From: Geitlerinema sp. S16
GTDB taxonomy: Bacteria > Cyanobacteriota > Cyanobacteriia > Cyanobacteriales > Geitlerinemataceae
Length of the DNA stretch: 64,000 bases
Assembly: GCA_011390275.1 (NCBI GenBank)
Contig: JAABST010000016.1
Location: 21,935 to 85,934, forward strand
Direction of reading: 5' to 3'
Numbering within the stretch: position 1 is the first letter of the stretch; the number at the start of each line of letters is the position of its first letter. Both the position numbers and the translations under genes were made by a program. The notes under the pieces were generated by a model. That model was not told the origin of the DNA and made no database searches. It saw only the letters and a list, made by a program, of their open reading frames with translations. Positions 7,515-16,580 of the stretch are shown here, one piece after another.

Positions 7515-8567
7515 TTATAAAGCTGGTTGCAATGAAGCCATATCAATAACGAAACGGTATTTTACGTCGCCCTTTGCGAGGCGATCGTAGGCTTTATTAA
7601 TGTTCTGAATAGGAATGAGTTCGATATCGGCAGTAATGTTGTGCTTCCCACAGAAATCCAGCATTTCCTGCGTTTCTTTGATGCCACCAATTAGGGAACC
7701 ACTGAGACTACGCCGACCAAAAATTAAGCTACCGACATTCAGAGAAAGCGGTTCGGTTGGTATGCCAACTTGGGTGAGATTGCCGTCGCGCCCCAACAGG
7801 ATGAGGTAGGCGTTGATGTCGTGTTGGGCCGAAACCGTATCAAGAATAAAATCGAAACTATTCAGATGTGGCTTCATCTCATCCGCATTTTTAGAATTGA
7901 CGACTTCGTCTGCTCCAAGCCGTAGGGCATCTTCAACTTTGCTGGGTGAGGTGGTGAAGACGACAACATGGGCGCCAAACGCCTTTGCCAGTTTTACCCC
8001 CACGTGTCCCAAGCCGCCGAGTCCAACAATGCCCACCTTCTGACCTTTGCGAACATTGTTGCGACGCAAGGGGGAATAGGTGGTAATCCCGGCACAAAGC
8101 AGGGGAGCAGCGGCGGCAAGATCTAAATGCTTCGGAATTTTCAGCACAAACGCTTTATCCACAACAATGCTCTCGGAGTAGCCACCAAGGGTCATGCCGC
8201 CCATAGATTTATCAGGAGAGTTGTACGTCCAAGTCGTACCTTGCTCGCAGAATTGCTCTAGGTCTTTTTCACAGTTCGCACAGGTGAGGCAAGCATCGAC
8301 CATGCAACCGACCCCAACGGTGTCGCCTTCCTTAAATTTGTTGGCCTGCGCTCCCGCGCTGACAACACGTCCAATAATTTCGTGACCGGGCACGCAAGGG
8401 TAGGTGGTACCCTGCCATTCGTTGCGGACGGTATGCAGGTCAGAGTGACACACACCACAGTAGAGAATGTCGATCTGCACATCACGTTTGCCGAGATCGC
8501 GACGTTGAATGTCAACAGGTGCGAGGGTCGTCGTGGCGTTTTGGGCTGTGTAGGCGTTGACTTTCAT
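7515..8567 (-). CDS. zinc-dependent NAD(P) alcohol dehydrogenase (YahK/Ahr-like)
   Basis: The protein has 350 residues. Catalytic zinc ligands appear in CGVCHSDLH (about 37-45) and in GHEIIGRV, and structural zinc cysteines in CLTCANCEKDLEQFC (about 93-107). The Rossmann motif is GLGGLGHVGVKLAKAFGAHV. It matches the cinnamyl-alcohol-dehydrogenase-like aldehyde reductases (Ahr, YahK) that reduce a broad range of aldehydes with NADPH. It starts at ATG 8567. With CurA-like, VOC and phosphoketolase genes alongside it, it forms a minus-strand group for fermentative carbon flow and aldehyde detoxification; the grouping is seen, the role is inferred. Confidence 0.92.
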   Translation of the reverse strand: MKVNAYTAQNATTTLAPVDIQRRDLGKRDVQIDILYCGVCHSDLHTVRNEWQGTTYPCVPGHEIIGRVVSAGAQANKFKEGDTVGVGCMVDACLTCANCEKDLEQFCEQGTTWTYNSPDKSMGGMTLGGYSESIVVDKAFVLKIPKHLDLAAAAPLLCAGITTYSPLRRNNVRKGQKVGIVGLGGLGHVGVKLAKAFGAHVVVFTTSPSKVEDALRLGADEVVNSKNADEMKPHLNSFDFILDTVSAQHDINAYLILLGRDGNLTQVGIPTEPLSLNVGSLIFGRRSLSGSLIGGIKETQEMLDFCGKHNITADIELIPIQNINKAYDRLAKGDVKYRFVIDMASLQPAL

Positions 8568-8643
8568 TAATTTTCTTCCTGAGATTATCTGTTTCGGTAA
8601 AGCTGATTAAAAATGTTTGTCCCTGTGCAACGCTTTGCTGACT

Positions 8644-9138
8644 TTAGTACGCGCCTTGGGAATAGGTCAGCTCATAACTGTGAGAGTAAATCTCAAAGAT
8701 GAGACCGAATGGATCTTCCACATAAACCATTTTGTAGGGCTTTTCACCGGGGTAATACTCCCGAATCGGCATTCTTTGTTTGCCACCATGAGCGACTATT
8801 TTTTCGACAAGACCTTCAATGTCTGGATCTTGCACACAGAAATGAAATGTATCGGTTTTCCAATACTCGAAATCTTTGGGGCGTTCGTTATTTTTAAACT
8901 CGAACATTTCGACACCGATTTTGTCGCCAGTAGACATGTGAGCAATCTTGAAAGACCCCCATCCTGAACCAAATACATCAATACACATTTGTCCGATCGG
9001 CGTATCAGACTCCTCGGTGATAACGCTTGGCTTCATGATTTGATACCAACCCATAACTTGTCTATAAAACGCTACGGCTTTTTCTAGATCAGGTACAGAA
9101 ATTCCAATATGCGAGAAATTTCTGGGATAGTTGCTCAC
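8644..9138 (-). CDS. VOC family protein (glyoxalase/dioxygenase fold)
   Basis: The protein has 164 residues. FSHIGISVPDLEKAVAFYRQVMGW is the N-terminal half-module of the vicinal oxygen chelate fold; FHFCVQDPDIEGLVEKIVAHGG and MVYVEDPFGLIFEIYSHSYE form the second. His in SHIGI, His in FHFCV and Glu in IFEIYSHSYE can supply metal ligands. The exact reaction (lyase, dioxygenase or epimerase) is not determinable. It starts at ATG 9138, preceded by an AGGAGAA site. It is placed between the alcohol dehydrogenase and phosphoketolase genes on the same strand. Confidence 0.88.
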   Translation of the reverse strand: MSNYPRNFSHIGISVPDLEKAVAFYRQVMGWYQIMKPSVITEESDTPIGQMCIDVFGSGWGSFKIAHMSTGDKIGVEMFEFKNNERPKDFEYWKTDTFHFCVQDPDIEGLVEKIVAHGGKQRMPIREYYPGEKPYKMVYVEDPFGLIFEIYSHSYELTYSQGAY

Positions 9139-9179
9139 GGTTTATTCTCCTGTTGCAATTATGATTAGCTCAATATGAA

Positions 9180-11606
9180 TTACGAATTATTCTCGTTCTG
9201 TCCCCACTTCCAATCGCGGATTTCTGGTAAGTCTTTGCCGTGCTTGTAGATGTAATACTTATGCTCGATTAACTTGTCCTGCATCATTTGTTTGAGATAG
9301 GCTCCCTTACTACCTAAATTTGGTAGACGATCGACCACGTCTTGCACCAGATGAAAACGATCGAGGTCATTTTGTACTCGCACATCAAAAGCCGTTGTGA
9401 TCGTGCCTTCTTCCTTGTAGCCCCGGACGTGAAGATTGCGATTGGTGCGGCGGTAGGTGAGTCGATGCACCAGCCAGGGGTATCCGTGAAAGCCAAAAAT
9501 GATCTGTTTATCTGTGGTAAAAAGTGAGTCGTAATCGGCTTCGCTCAGTCCGTGCGGATGTTCGCTTTCGGACTGCAACTTCATCAAATCGATGACATTA
9601 ATCACCCGGATTTTCAGATCCGGCAGATGTTCGCGCAGAATAGAAACAGCGGCCAAAATCTCCAATGTCGGCGTATCGCCACAGCACGCCATCACCACAT
9701 CCGGCTCGCTCTCCTGGTCGTTACTCGCCCATTGCCAAATGCCAATGCCTTGCGTGCAATGCACGATCGCCGCGTCCATACTCAGCCATTGCGGGAGCGG
9801 GTGTTTCCCCGCAACCACCACATTCACATAGTGTCGGCTGCGTAAACAGTGATCAAAAACCGATAGCAGACAGTTCGCGTCGGGTGGTAGATACACACGC
9901 ACGATATCGGCTTTCTTATTGATCACGTGGTCGATAAAACCGGGATCTTGATGCGTGAAACCGTTATGATCCTGCTGCCAAACGTGGGAGGCGAGTAGGT
10001 AATTTAGCGAGGCGATCGGTCGTCGCCAGGGGAGTTCTGAGGTGACCTTCAGCCATTTTGCGTGCTGGCTGAACATCGAATCAACGATGCGAATAAATGC
10101 TTCATAGCTATTAAATAACCCGTGCCGCCCGGTTAGCAAATAGCCTTCTAGCCAACCTTGACACTGGTGTTCACTGAGCATCGAATCCAGCACTTGTCCG
10201 GTGGGCGCGAGGAATTCATCATTTTTTTCTTCCCGCGCTTCCCATTGGCGATTGGTAACTTCAAACACCGCGCCCAAAAAATTTGAGAGTGTTTCATCCG
10301 GGCCAAAAATCCGAAAATTACGCCGATTCAGCTCGACGACATCACGCAGAAATTTGCCCAGCACAAGGGTATCTTGACCGTCCACAGCACCGGGCGAAGG
10401 TACAGACACCGCATGATCACGAAAGTCTGGCATGTATAGATCGCGCAGCAGTATGCCGCCGTTGGCGTGGGGGTTTGCGCCCATGCGGCGATCGCCCTTC
10501 GGAGCCAGTTCCGCCAATTCCGGCAGAAGTCGGCCAGCCTCATCGAACAATTCCTCGGCTCTGTAGCTTTTCATCCAGCTTTCCAACTGCTGGACATGAT
10601 CAGGATGATCGGAGTTCACCAGTAGCGGCACTTGGTGCGATCGCGCTGTGCCCTCGATTTGCAAACCATCCACGACCTTCGGCCCCGTCCAGCCCTTGGG
10701 CGATTTCAGCACAATCACCGGCCAGCGCGGGCGAGTCATGTCGTTCTTGTTCCGCGCATTGCTTTGGCTTTGCTGAATGTCGGCGATCGCCTGATCCAAA
10801 GTGCTCGCCATCCGTTCATGCATCTCTTCCGGCTCGTCGCCTTCCACAAAGTAAGGTGTCCAACCGCAACCTCGGAAAAACTGTTCCAACTCCTCCCGTT
10901 CAATGCGAGCCAAGACGGTGGGGTTATCGATTTTGTAGCCATTCAGGTGCAAAATTGGCAGCACAGCACCGTCGGTCACTGGGTTAAGGAACTTGTTGGA
11001 ATGCCATGCCGCAGCCAATGGGCCTGTTTCCGCCTCACCATCACCGACAACACAGGCCACAATCAGATCGGGATTATCAAAGACAGCACCGAACGCATGA
11101 CTGAGCGAGTACCCCAGCTCTCCCCCTTCGTGAATTGACCCCGGTGTTGTGGGCGCAACATGACTGGAAATCCCACCGGGAAACGAGAATTGCGTAAACA
11201 GCTTTTTCAACCCAGCTTCGTCCTGAGTCACGTTCGGATACACTTCGCTCCACGTGCCTTCGAGGTAAACATGACCTACGATCGCAGGCCCCCCGTGACC
11301 AGGCCCCGAAACATAGAACATATTTAAGTCATATTTTTGAATGATTCGATTCAAGTGGACATAAATGAAATTCTGTCCCGGTGTCGTACCCCAGTGTCCC
11401 ACCACCAGTGGTTTGACGTGGGAGAGTTGCAGCGGCTCTTTCAGCAATGGATTGTCGTAGAGATACATTTGCCCGACGGACAAATAGTTGGCAGCACGCC
11501 AGTAGGCATCGATTTTGTAGAGGTATTCCGGGGAAAGAGTCTTTGTGTTTAGGTTTGATTGCCCAACTTCCGAGCCTAATACGCGAGTCCGATTCATTGC
11601 TTTCAC
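9180..11606 (-). CDS. xfp: phosphoketolase (xylulose-5-P / fructose-6-P)
   Basis: The protein has 808 residues, the usual family length. Recognisable landmarks are [20 protein letters not shown], the phosphoketolase signature [15 protein letters not shown], the thiamine-diphosphate motif GDGEAETG...WHSNKFLNP, and [11 protein letters not shown] in the pyrimidine domain. It cleaves xylulose-5-P (and often fructose-6-P) with phosphate to acetyl-P, a carbon-saving route active in cyanobacteria in the dark and during heterotrophy. It starts at ATG 11606, with an AGGGAAAAACC-type leader upstream. It is followed by VOC, alcohol dehydrogenase and CurA-like genes on the same strand, with gaps of about 40-80 bases, so a common transcript is possible. 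Confidence 0.95.
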   Translation of the reverse strand: MKAMNRTRVLGSEVGQSNLNTKTLSPEYLYKIDAYWRAANYLSVGQMYLYDNPLLKEPLQLSHVKPLVVGHWGTTPGQNFIYVHLNRIIQKYDLNMFYVSGPGHGGPAIVGHVYLEGTWSEVYPNVTQDEAGLKKLFTQFSFPGGISSHVAPTTPGSIHEGGELGYSLSHAFGAVFDNPDLIVACVVGDGEAETGPLAAAWHSNKFLNPVTDGAVLPILHLNGYKIDNPTVLARIEREELEQFFRGCGWTPYFVEGDEPEEMHERMASTLDQAIADIQQSQSNARNKNDMTRPRWPVIVLKSPKGWTGPKVVDGLQIEGTARSHQVPLLVNSDHPDHVQQLESWMKSYRAEELFDEAGRLLPELAELAPKGDRRMGANPHANGGILLRDLYMPDFRDHAVSVPSPGAVDGQDTLVLGKFLRDVVELNRRNFRIFGPDETLSNFLGAVFEVTNRQWEAREEKNDEFLAPTGQVLDSMLSEHQCQGWLEGYLLTGRHGLFNSYEAFIRIVDSMFSQHAKWLKVTSELPWRRPIASLNYLLASHVWQQDHNGFTHQDPGFIDHVINKKADIVRVYLPPDANCLLSVFDHCLRSRHYVNVVVAGKHPLPQWLSMDAAIVHCTQGIGIWQWASNDQESEPDVVMACCGDTPTLEILAAVSILREHLPDLKIRVINVIDLMKLQSESEHPHGLSEADYDSLFTTDKQIIFGFHGYPWLVHRLTYRRTNRNLHVRGYKEEGTITTAFDVRVQNDLDRFHLVQDVVDRLPNLGSKGAYLKQMMQDKLIEHKYYIYKHGKDLPEIRDWKWGQNENNS

Positions 11607-12226
11607 GGTTTTTCCCTCTTTATGTCTCGTTAATGAAGATGTGTATCTTTTAGGAGCTTCGATTTATTATTTTTTTGATATTTTTTTGAGCCTAAAATAG
11701 GGAAGATATCGCTAAAAGTGAGACAGTCAGGGTGCTCTGGGCTGGAAGCTGCGCGATCGGGAAAGCTAGGGCAACGCCAACGAATCCGCTGAGTGCTTGA
11801 GCTTGGCAAAATCCAGCGTTCTCTAGTGCTTTTTTGAATATTTCTAAACTCAAAAAATTCTTAACTATACATTTATGATCTAGCTAGATCTTGTATTTTT
11901 CAATAATGGCATTGAACTAGAGGTCTTGTGCTTTTCTAAAGAATCTCTAAAGAATGAGATTTCGTGTGATTAGATAGTAGGGGCAAGACCTTTGATTTTC
12001 CCAAAACCTCAAAAATCTGAAATCACTCTTTATTCTATTAGACTACTTAGAAGTCGGACTTTTTCAAAAAATCTGACTTCTAAATACCGATGCGATTAGT
12101 ACAGAAAAAATAGGATGAGCCAAAAAGACAGGAAAATTGTAGGTTGGGTTGAGCGATCGTGAGACCTAACATAATCCGGTGAAGCTTGCTGCTGTTAGGT
12201 TTCATTCCTCAATCTAATCCCTCTTT
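11607..12226. other. 620-bp gene-free region upstream of xfp
   Basis: No convincing gene on either strand. It is A/T-rich with several TTTTTT tracts near 11660-11690 that could belong to the xfp promoter. It contains a fragment resembling the intergenic CCTCAAA repeat family (about 11981-12020) and the AGAAGTC hairpin at 12048-12082. Leader features of xfp cannot be placed precisely. Confidence 0.5.
12048..12082. repeat. AGAAGTCNGACTTCT-family hairpin
   Basis: TAGAAGTC (12048-12055) pairs with GACTTCTA (12075-12082), with a further GGACTTTTT/AAAAAATCT inner stem. Relatives occur at 27865-27897 and, as two separate short palindromes, at 29208-29223 and 29261-29277. It is a dispersed intergenic palindrome family. 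Confidence 0.65.
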
Positions 12227-12332
12227 TGTCACTCTCCGAAAAGAACGTCTGAAACCCTTATTCATTCGTTCTCACTCTCATTTAGGAAATGGCTGAAATA
12301 ACGCAGACTCGTTATCAAATCGGAGAGTGACA
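12227..12332. mobile_element. 106-bp element with TGTCACTCTCCGA inverted ends
   Basis: TGTCACTCTCCGA at 12227-12239 and its exact reverse complement TCGGAGAGTGACA at 12320-12332 delimit a 106-bp, non-coding, MITE-sized segment. I see no target-site duplication, so the element may be decayed or the ends may belong to a different structure. Confidence 0.55.
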
Positions 12333-13034
12333 GAAGAAGGATATAGCGTAAGCCGACTGTGTTAGGACACTCTCGGCCAAGCTAAAAACCGCACTATTTG
12401 CTTCGCAAAGCCTGTGCCAAAGACTCCGCTCAGTGCTCTCAGCTTTTTTATACGTCCTAACCAAATCGTTTTTTGCTATATCAAGCCATCGATAGCCGTA
12501 TCGTCCGTGCACATCAGCACAGGAGCAGCGGGAAGTCGCGCAGAATCTGAAGCGATCGGCACTCAGGCAAAATCCGACTGTGTTTAGGGAGAGATCGATT
12601 TTGGCTCAGTTCCTTGATTTCAATAAAACATAGTGAAATTTATAATTTCCCTAGGGCGTACCATCAATTCATCGTAGAACCCTTATCGGGCAAGCTGTTG
12701 AACGACCCAACCAAAAAAGCTAGGGGCTGCAACCCTGACTGAGTCAGCGCTAGAAACTTAATTGATGACAGCCCCTAGCCTATGCAGATTTGGGATCACA
12801 GGATCATCCATGTGATTTGTATCACCTTGGTCTATTGAGGGAAATCACTGAGAGAAGACGAGTGGGATCACGTGAAAAACACCGCAGTATCACGTAAGTA
12901 GTGAGAGCGCGATCGCTTTCATTCACGAAGGATTCAGAGATACTAGACCAATCGGTTTCTGAAGCCGACCGCGTTCCAAAGTCTGTAACGACCCCTTCCG
13001 GGTGCACCACAGTTCAACTTCAATGAAGTCCTAC

Positions 13035-13188
13035 GATGGTTGACATCTCCCTTTTTTTTTAGGTGACTCCTCTTTTCGGAGTTAGGGCTTGGGAGCGTTG
13101 TCGGTACGTTAGGATTCGATACTCTCTGAGCGTGTAACGTCGTGTATTTGTCTGCCTTTCGTGTACTTTCACGAAGGGCATTTTTTTT
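13035..13188 (+). ncRNA. candidate small RNA ending at a strong terminator
   Basis: No gene precedes the terminator at 13153-13188 on the plus strand for more than 2 kb, so it probably ends a non-coding transcript. TTGACA at 13038-13043 is a possible -35 box but no clear -10 is visible, so the 5' end is unknown. ACTCC/GGAGT around 13066-13082 forms a small hairpin. I do not recognise it as Yfr1, 6S or tmRNA. The existence of the RNA is inferred from the terminator alone. Confidence 0.4.
13153..13188 (+). terminator. rho-independent terminator without an obvious gene
   Basis: The 11-bp stem TGCCTTTCGTG (13153-13163) / CACGAAGGGCA (13170-13180) has one G-U pair and a 6-base loop, and is followed directly by eight T residues (13181-13188). 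This is a textbook intrinsic terminator for plus-strand transcription. Confidence 0.85.
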
Positions 13189-13214
13189 GAGAGTCGCAAG
13201 GGGCTGTCATCAAT

Positions 13215-13354
13215 TATAGTCAGTTCAATCATTTTCAGAACATGCCGAGAGCGTTGAGCGGAGTCGTTGGCGTAGCCTTCGCGCAGCGAGTAACGTGGTT
13301 TTCGAGCAAGCAGGACAGAGTCAAGATGTCTCGTTTTTTATTGAACTGACTATA
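13215..13354. mobile_element. TA-flanked MITE inserted in the right arm
   Basis: The 15-bp perfect inverted ends are TATAGTCAGTTCAAT (13215-13229) and ATTGAACTGACTATA (13340-13354). Excising it with one TA restores ATCAATTAAATTT, which aligns with ATCAATTAAGTTT in the opposite arm, so the target was TA. The size (about 138 bp) and TA target fit IS630/Tc1-type MITEs such as the cyanobacterial Nezha family; family membership is not proven. Confidence 0.8.
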
Positions 13355-13398
13355 AATTTTTAGTGCTTACCCAGTCAGGGTCTCAGCCCTTAGTTTTT

Positions 13399-13539
13399 GG
13401 GAGCATCCCATTTGTGTCACCCTCACCCTAAATCCCTCTTCCAAGTCGGGAGAGGGACTTTGAATCGGTCTCCCCTTCTCCCAAAAAAGGGAGAAGGGGC
13501 TGGGGGATGAGGGGCAAGTTGCATAAACGGGATGCTCCC
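13399..13539. mobile_element. 141-bp MITE, copy 2
   Basis: It has the same ends as copy 1 (GGGAGCATCCC 13399-13409, GGGATGCTCCC 13529-13539) and the same length, with a few mismatches. It is flanked by TAGTTTTT on both sides (13391-13398, 13540-13547), a different 8-bp target duplication from copy 1. Removing it with one duplication rejoins the right arm of the large inverted repeat in register with the left arm. The central hairpin loop reads AAAAAA here and TTTTTT in copy 1. Confidence 0.92.
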
Positions 13540-13614
13540 TAGTTTTTTGTTAGATCGGGCGTTCAAAAGCTTACCTGGCAAGGGTTCTACGATTATATTG
13601 ATGACACGCCTTAG

Positions 13615-14045
13615 CCTATTTTGCGCAAGTCTTGACCAAGCGACGGCTAGATCACGTCGTATCAAGTCATGTGGTGAAACGATCGCATCATGTTCTTGAG
13701 CCACCCGACCGTTGATTCAAGCTTTACTGTCTCCTGTTTTAGCCGAAGCGCCTCCGTATATATGTTACGTATTGTTGCAAACTCTTGTCTCTTGGCTTAC
13801 ATTGGGGGTGCTGATGCGTCTTAGACGTTAATCCTTATGGCGATTCGTTCGCTACGAGCAACTTTCACTTGATCAACGGGTTAAAAATTCGATTAAAGCC
13901 GCTGAACATCCATCGAACACAAACAAACGGGTTTGCCCGAATGACTATTGTGTCGGCTCTGCCGACTTCTATCCACCCTCAGATCCTAATCGCCCGCTAA
14001 ACCCAACGGCTATTCAACGCAACCAAACGATTTTAGGAGTTCGAC
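13615..14045. other. region upstream of nblA
   Basis: No confident gene. The minus strand holds a short open stretch (about 13655-13795) reading QEFATIRNIYTEALRLKQET and VKLESTVGWLKNMM, possibly a fragment of an older coding region. The plus strand carries the probable nblA leader with two small hairpins: CGGG-TTTG-CCCG near 13926-13938 and GTCGGC-TCT-GCCGAC near 13952-13967. A perfect NtcA box (GTA-N8-TAC) was not found. Confidence 0.4.
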
Positions 14046-14240
14046 ATGAACGACACAAATCCTCTCTCGCTTGAGCAAGAGTTCAACATCAAATCGTTCG
14101 AGTCAACGGTGTCTCGTATGGATCTTGAACAGGCACAACAATGCCTTGTTCAGCTTTACCGTGACTCGATTCTGCGCGAGGAAAATTACAAGCATTTACT
14201 TAAGCATCACTGGGGTTTTGGTGAGCCTCCCTGCTCCTGA
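14046..14240 (+). CDS. nblA: phycobilisome degradation protein NblA
   Basis: This 64-residue protein shows the NblA helix-hairpin pattern: LSLEQEFNIKSFE, then a second helix MDLEQAQQCLVQLYRDSILREENYKHLLKHHWG. NblA is a small adaptor that binds phycobiliproteins and recruits the ClpC protease to dismantle phycobilisomes under nitrogen or sulphur starvation or high light. The start ATG 14046 follows a TAGGAG site with 6-base spacing. It is a single-gene unit, with a structured leader upstream and a terminator hairpin downstream at 14397-14452. The C-terminal GFGEPPCS tail is slightly longer than in many homologues. Confidence 0.93.
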   Translation: MNDTNPLSLEQEFNIKSFESTVSRMDLEQAQQCLVQLYRDSILREENYKHLLKHHWGFGEPPCS

Positions 14241-14396
14241 TGAACCCAAGGCGCTGGACAAGTTCCTTGGTGTGCCGTCACGTTGTGCGCACACCATAGA
14301 ACTCGTTTTTATTGGGATTAATCCTTAATCAGTTGAACAATTGATTGCTCTTCTGATTGCACTTTCTCCATAGAACCGCAGCCGGTCAGGACATGC

Positions 14397-14452
14397 GCAT
14401 AACTGGCGATCGAGTCACGGAATACCGTGGTTTGATCGCCAGTTATGCTTTT
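14397..14452. terminator. long hairpin terminator between nblA and the iron permease
   Basis: The 15-bp perfect stem GCATAACTGGCGATC (14397-14411) / GATCGCCAGTTATGC (14434-14448) has an inner CACGG/CCGTG stem and is followed by TTTTG. It separates nblA (plus) from the converging permease gene (minus) and may serve both. Confidence 0.75.
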
Positions 14453-14480
14453 GTTATTTTTAGCGTTTGCGCTCATGCGT

Positions 14481-16199
14481 TCAGTCGCCCGATCGCGAGA
14501 TCTGCCAGCCCAAGGTCAACGCCGGAATCATCCCCACCACCACTAGCGCCAACGCTAGCCCTGAAGCCTCCGCGAGCCGTTCATCCGACGCGAGATTATA
14601 GATACGCACCGCCAGCGTATCGAAATTAAACGGACGCAGGGCGATCGTTGCCGGTAGCTCCTTCATTACATCCACAAACACCGTCATCGCTGCCGTGAGT
14701 AAGCCGCTCCAGACGATCGGTACGTGAATCTTGATCAGGGTTTTTGCGGGGGAATAGCCAAGGCTACGGGCAGCTTCGTCGAGACTGGGTGAGACTTTGC
14801 CGAGGCTTGATTCGATGCTGCCGTAGGACACGGCCAGGAAACGCACTAGGTAGGCAAAGACCAAAATCGCCATCGTGCCGCTAAAGAGTAGTCCGGTCGA
14901 AATGTTGAAGGTGGCACGCATCCAGCGATCGATCGCGTTGTCGATCGTCCCGGCGGGGATCAGCACGCCGACCGCGATCGCCGATCCGGGGATGGCGTAA
15001 CCGAGGGCAGCCACCCGTGCGGAAAGCTGGATCGCCCAGCGCGGATTGAGCCGGACGCTGTAGGCCAAAAAGGTGGCGACAATCACGGCGAGGAGTGCCG
15101 TGACGCCTGCGACGAGTAGGCTATTGCTGGCAAATTGCCAAAAATCACGATTGAAGACTTGATCGGCGTTGGCGATCGCCATTTCGAGTAGGACGCCCGC
15201 CGGGAGTAGGAAGCCGAACAGGACGGGAAAGCCACAGATCGCGATCGCGCCCGCTGCTCGCCAACCTTTTAGCTCGTAGCGTGGCACGGGTAAGGCAGCG
15301 GTGGAATCGGTTTGAAAGTAGGCGGCTTGGTTACGGGAATAGCGCTCGATCGCCAAGAGGGCAAATACGAACAGCAGCAAGATCGCAGCGAGCTGGGTTG
15401 CGGCGGGGCGATCGCCCATGGCAAACCAGGTGCGATAGATCCCGGTCGTAAACGTATCGACGCCAAAATATTGCACCGTGCCGAAATCGTTGAGCGTTTC
15501 CATCAGCGCAAGGGCAGTTCCAGCGGCGATCGCCGGACGAGCGAGCGGTACGGCGACGGTCAAGAAGCTACGCCAGGGAGAGCAGCCGAGGACGCGGCTG
15601 GCTTCGAGGGTACACACGGATTGTTCGAGGAAGGCGACGCGGGTGAGGAGGTAGACGTAGGGGTAGAGCGTCAGGACGAGGAGGGCGATCGCGCCGCCGA
15701 TCGAGCGGATATCGGGAAACCAGTAATCGCCATAGCCCCAGCCGAAGAGGTCTCGTAAGCTGCGCTGTACCGGCCCCGAAAATTCTAGAAAATCGGTATA
15801 GGTATAGGCCAATAGGTAGGCCGGGGCGGCGAGGGGAAACAACAACAATCCTTCCCAGATTCGCCGTCCAGGGAAGTGGCAGACACTCACCAGCCATGCA
15901 GCACTGACGCCGATCGTGATCGTTCCGGCGCTAACGCCGATCACCAGGATCGCAGAGTTGATCAAATATCGAGGCAGAACGGTCGAGGCGAGGTGACCCC
16001 AAACCTCGTTCGGGCTGGTGAGGGCGTTGCTCGCAATGAACAGGATCGGCGCGGCGATGATCACGGCGATCGCGATCGCGCCGAGGCTCCAGAGATCGAT
16101 CTGCTGTAGGAGCTTGAGGCTTCGGACTAGACCGTGCGTCAGCTTGGCGTGGAGTCTAGCAAGCGGGGTTGAGGAATTAGAGGACGGGGGGAGGCTCAT
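14481..16199 (-). CDS. futB: iron ABC transporter permease with two fused permease domains (FutB/FbpB-like)
   Basis: The protein has 572 residues and about twelve hydrophobic spans in two homologous halves. Each half has an EAA loop for the ATPase: EASRVLGCSPWRSF (about residue 200) and EAARSLGYSPAKT (about 485). This fused arrangement is typical of Fe(III) importers of the FbpB/FutB/SfuB type. The start ATG 16199 overlaps the stop of an upstream open frame by ATGA, a sign of translational coupling. No ATPase (FutC) or binding protein (FutA) gene is nearby, as is usual in cyanobacteria where fut genes are scattered. Confidence 0.9.
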   Translation of the reverse strand: MSLPPSSNSSTPLARLHAKLTHGLVRSLKLLQQIDLWSLGAIAIAVIIAAPILFIASNALTSPNEVWGHLASTVLPRYLINSAILVIGVSAGTITIGVSAAWLVSVCHFPGRRIWEGLLLFPLAAPAYLLAYTYTDFLEFSGPVQRSLRDLFGWGYGDYWFPDIRSIGGAIALLVLTLYPYVYLLTRVAFLEQSVCTLEASRVLGCSPWRSFLTVAVPLARPAIAAGTALALMETLNDFGTVQYFGVDTFTTGIYRTWFAMGDRPAATQLAAILLLFVFALLAIERYSRNQAAYFQTDSTAALPVPRYELKGWRAAGAIAICGFPVLFGFLLPAGVLLEMAIANADQVFNRDFWQFASNSLLVAGVTALLAVIVATFLAYSVRLNPRWAIQLSARVAALGYAIPGSAIAVGVLIPAGTIDNAIDRWMRATFNISTGLLFSGTMAILVFAYLVRFLAVSYGSIESSLGKVSPSLDEAARSLGYSPAKTLIKIHVPIVWSGLLTAAMTVFVDVMKELPATIALRPFNFDTLAVRIYNLASDERLAEASGLALALVVVGMIPALTLGWQISRSGD

Positions 16200-16471
16200 G
16201 GACGCAACTCAGAATCGCTCAAGGTGATGCCGCGATCAGTCGGGATGATCGTTGGCGTGATGGACTTCTGAGTGTAAAGGGGTTCGGTGCGGAGTTCCAA
16301 CCCGTGGGGCTGGGATTGCAGACGATCGCGGCGCTCAAGCGCAACAACAATGACCGAAATTCGATCGCTCCCGGACTCTGCCTTGAAATGGCGGACTTGG
16401 GTGTCCTGGATGTTCTGCGCCCCGTCTAGGTGCGACGAATCCCCTTCAATCCTATTGGCACTGGCTTCTTT
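16196..16471 (-). pseudogene. open frame coupled to futB, lacking a start codon
   Basis: This frame runs from just after a TAG at 16472-16474 to a TGA that overlaps the permease ATG (ATGA). It is 92 codons long (EASANRIEGDSSHLDGAQN ... DRISVIVVALERRDR ... RGITLSDSELRP). No ATG, GTG or TTG opens it near its start, so it is probably the 3' remnant of a larger gene once co-translated with the permease. I do not recognise the family. Confidence 0.35.
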
Positions 16472-16580
16472 CTAAACTCGAATTTAGCCTTGCCCTTCAG
16501 GTGTGCAACTCGATCGCTGATCGCTTTAAGCTGGAGATAATTTCTTGCAATCAAGTTCTTTCACTTAAGGCTACTCAACC

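Larger units (their letters stand above)
12651..13614. other. large inverted-repeat island with two nested MITEs
   Basis: The left arm 12651-12776 is the imperfect reverse complement of the right arm 13199-13614 once two insertions in the right arm (13215-13354 and 13399-13539) are removed. Matching landmarks are CTARGGCGT, ATCGTAGAACCCTT, AAGCT(G/T)TTGAACG, CCCTGACTG and ATTGATGACAGCCCCT. Each arm also has GTCATCAAT/ATTGATGAC at its own ends, so the arms may be two inverted copies of a roughly 125-bp palindromic element. The interior (12777-13198) has no obvious ORF but ends with a strong terminator. Confidence 0.8.

Noticed and set aside
10283..10987. 234-codon frame opposite phosphoketolase
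   Set aside because: It is antisense to the strongly conserved phosphoketolase core and has a biased arginine/proline/serine composition.
13030..13190. identification of the orphan RNA as Yfr1 or 6S RNA
   Set aside because: It contains ACTCCTC but not the Yfr1 core ACUCCUCACACAC, and it has no 6S-like rod with a central bubble.
12651..13614. integron attC sites
   Set aside because: Short CCCAAC and GTTAGG motifs occur, but no paired R/L boxes with attC spacing and no integrase gene were found.
13423..13704. 93-codon minus-strand frame
   Set aside because: It runs through the 141-bp MITE, which is a proven insertion; without the MITE the frame ends differently, so it is not a gene.
13740..13800. 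NtcA box upstream of nblA
   Set aside because: GTATATATGTTAC near 13757 has a seven-base spacer; NtcA requires GTA-N8-TAC.
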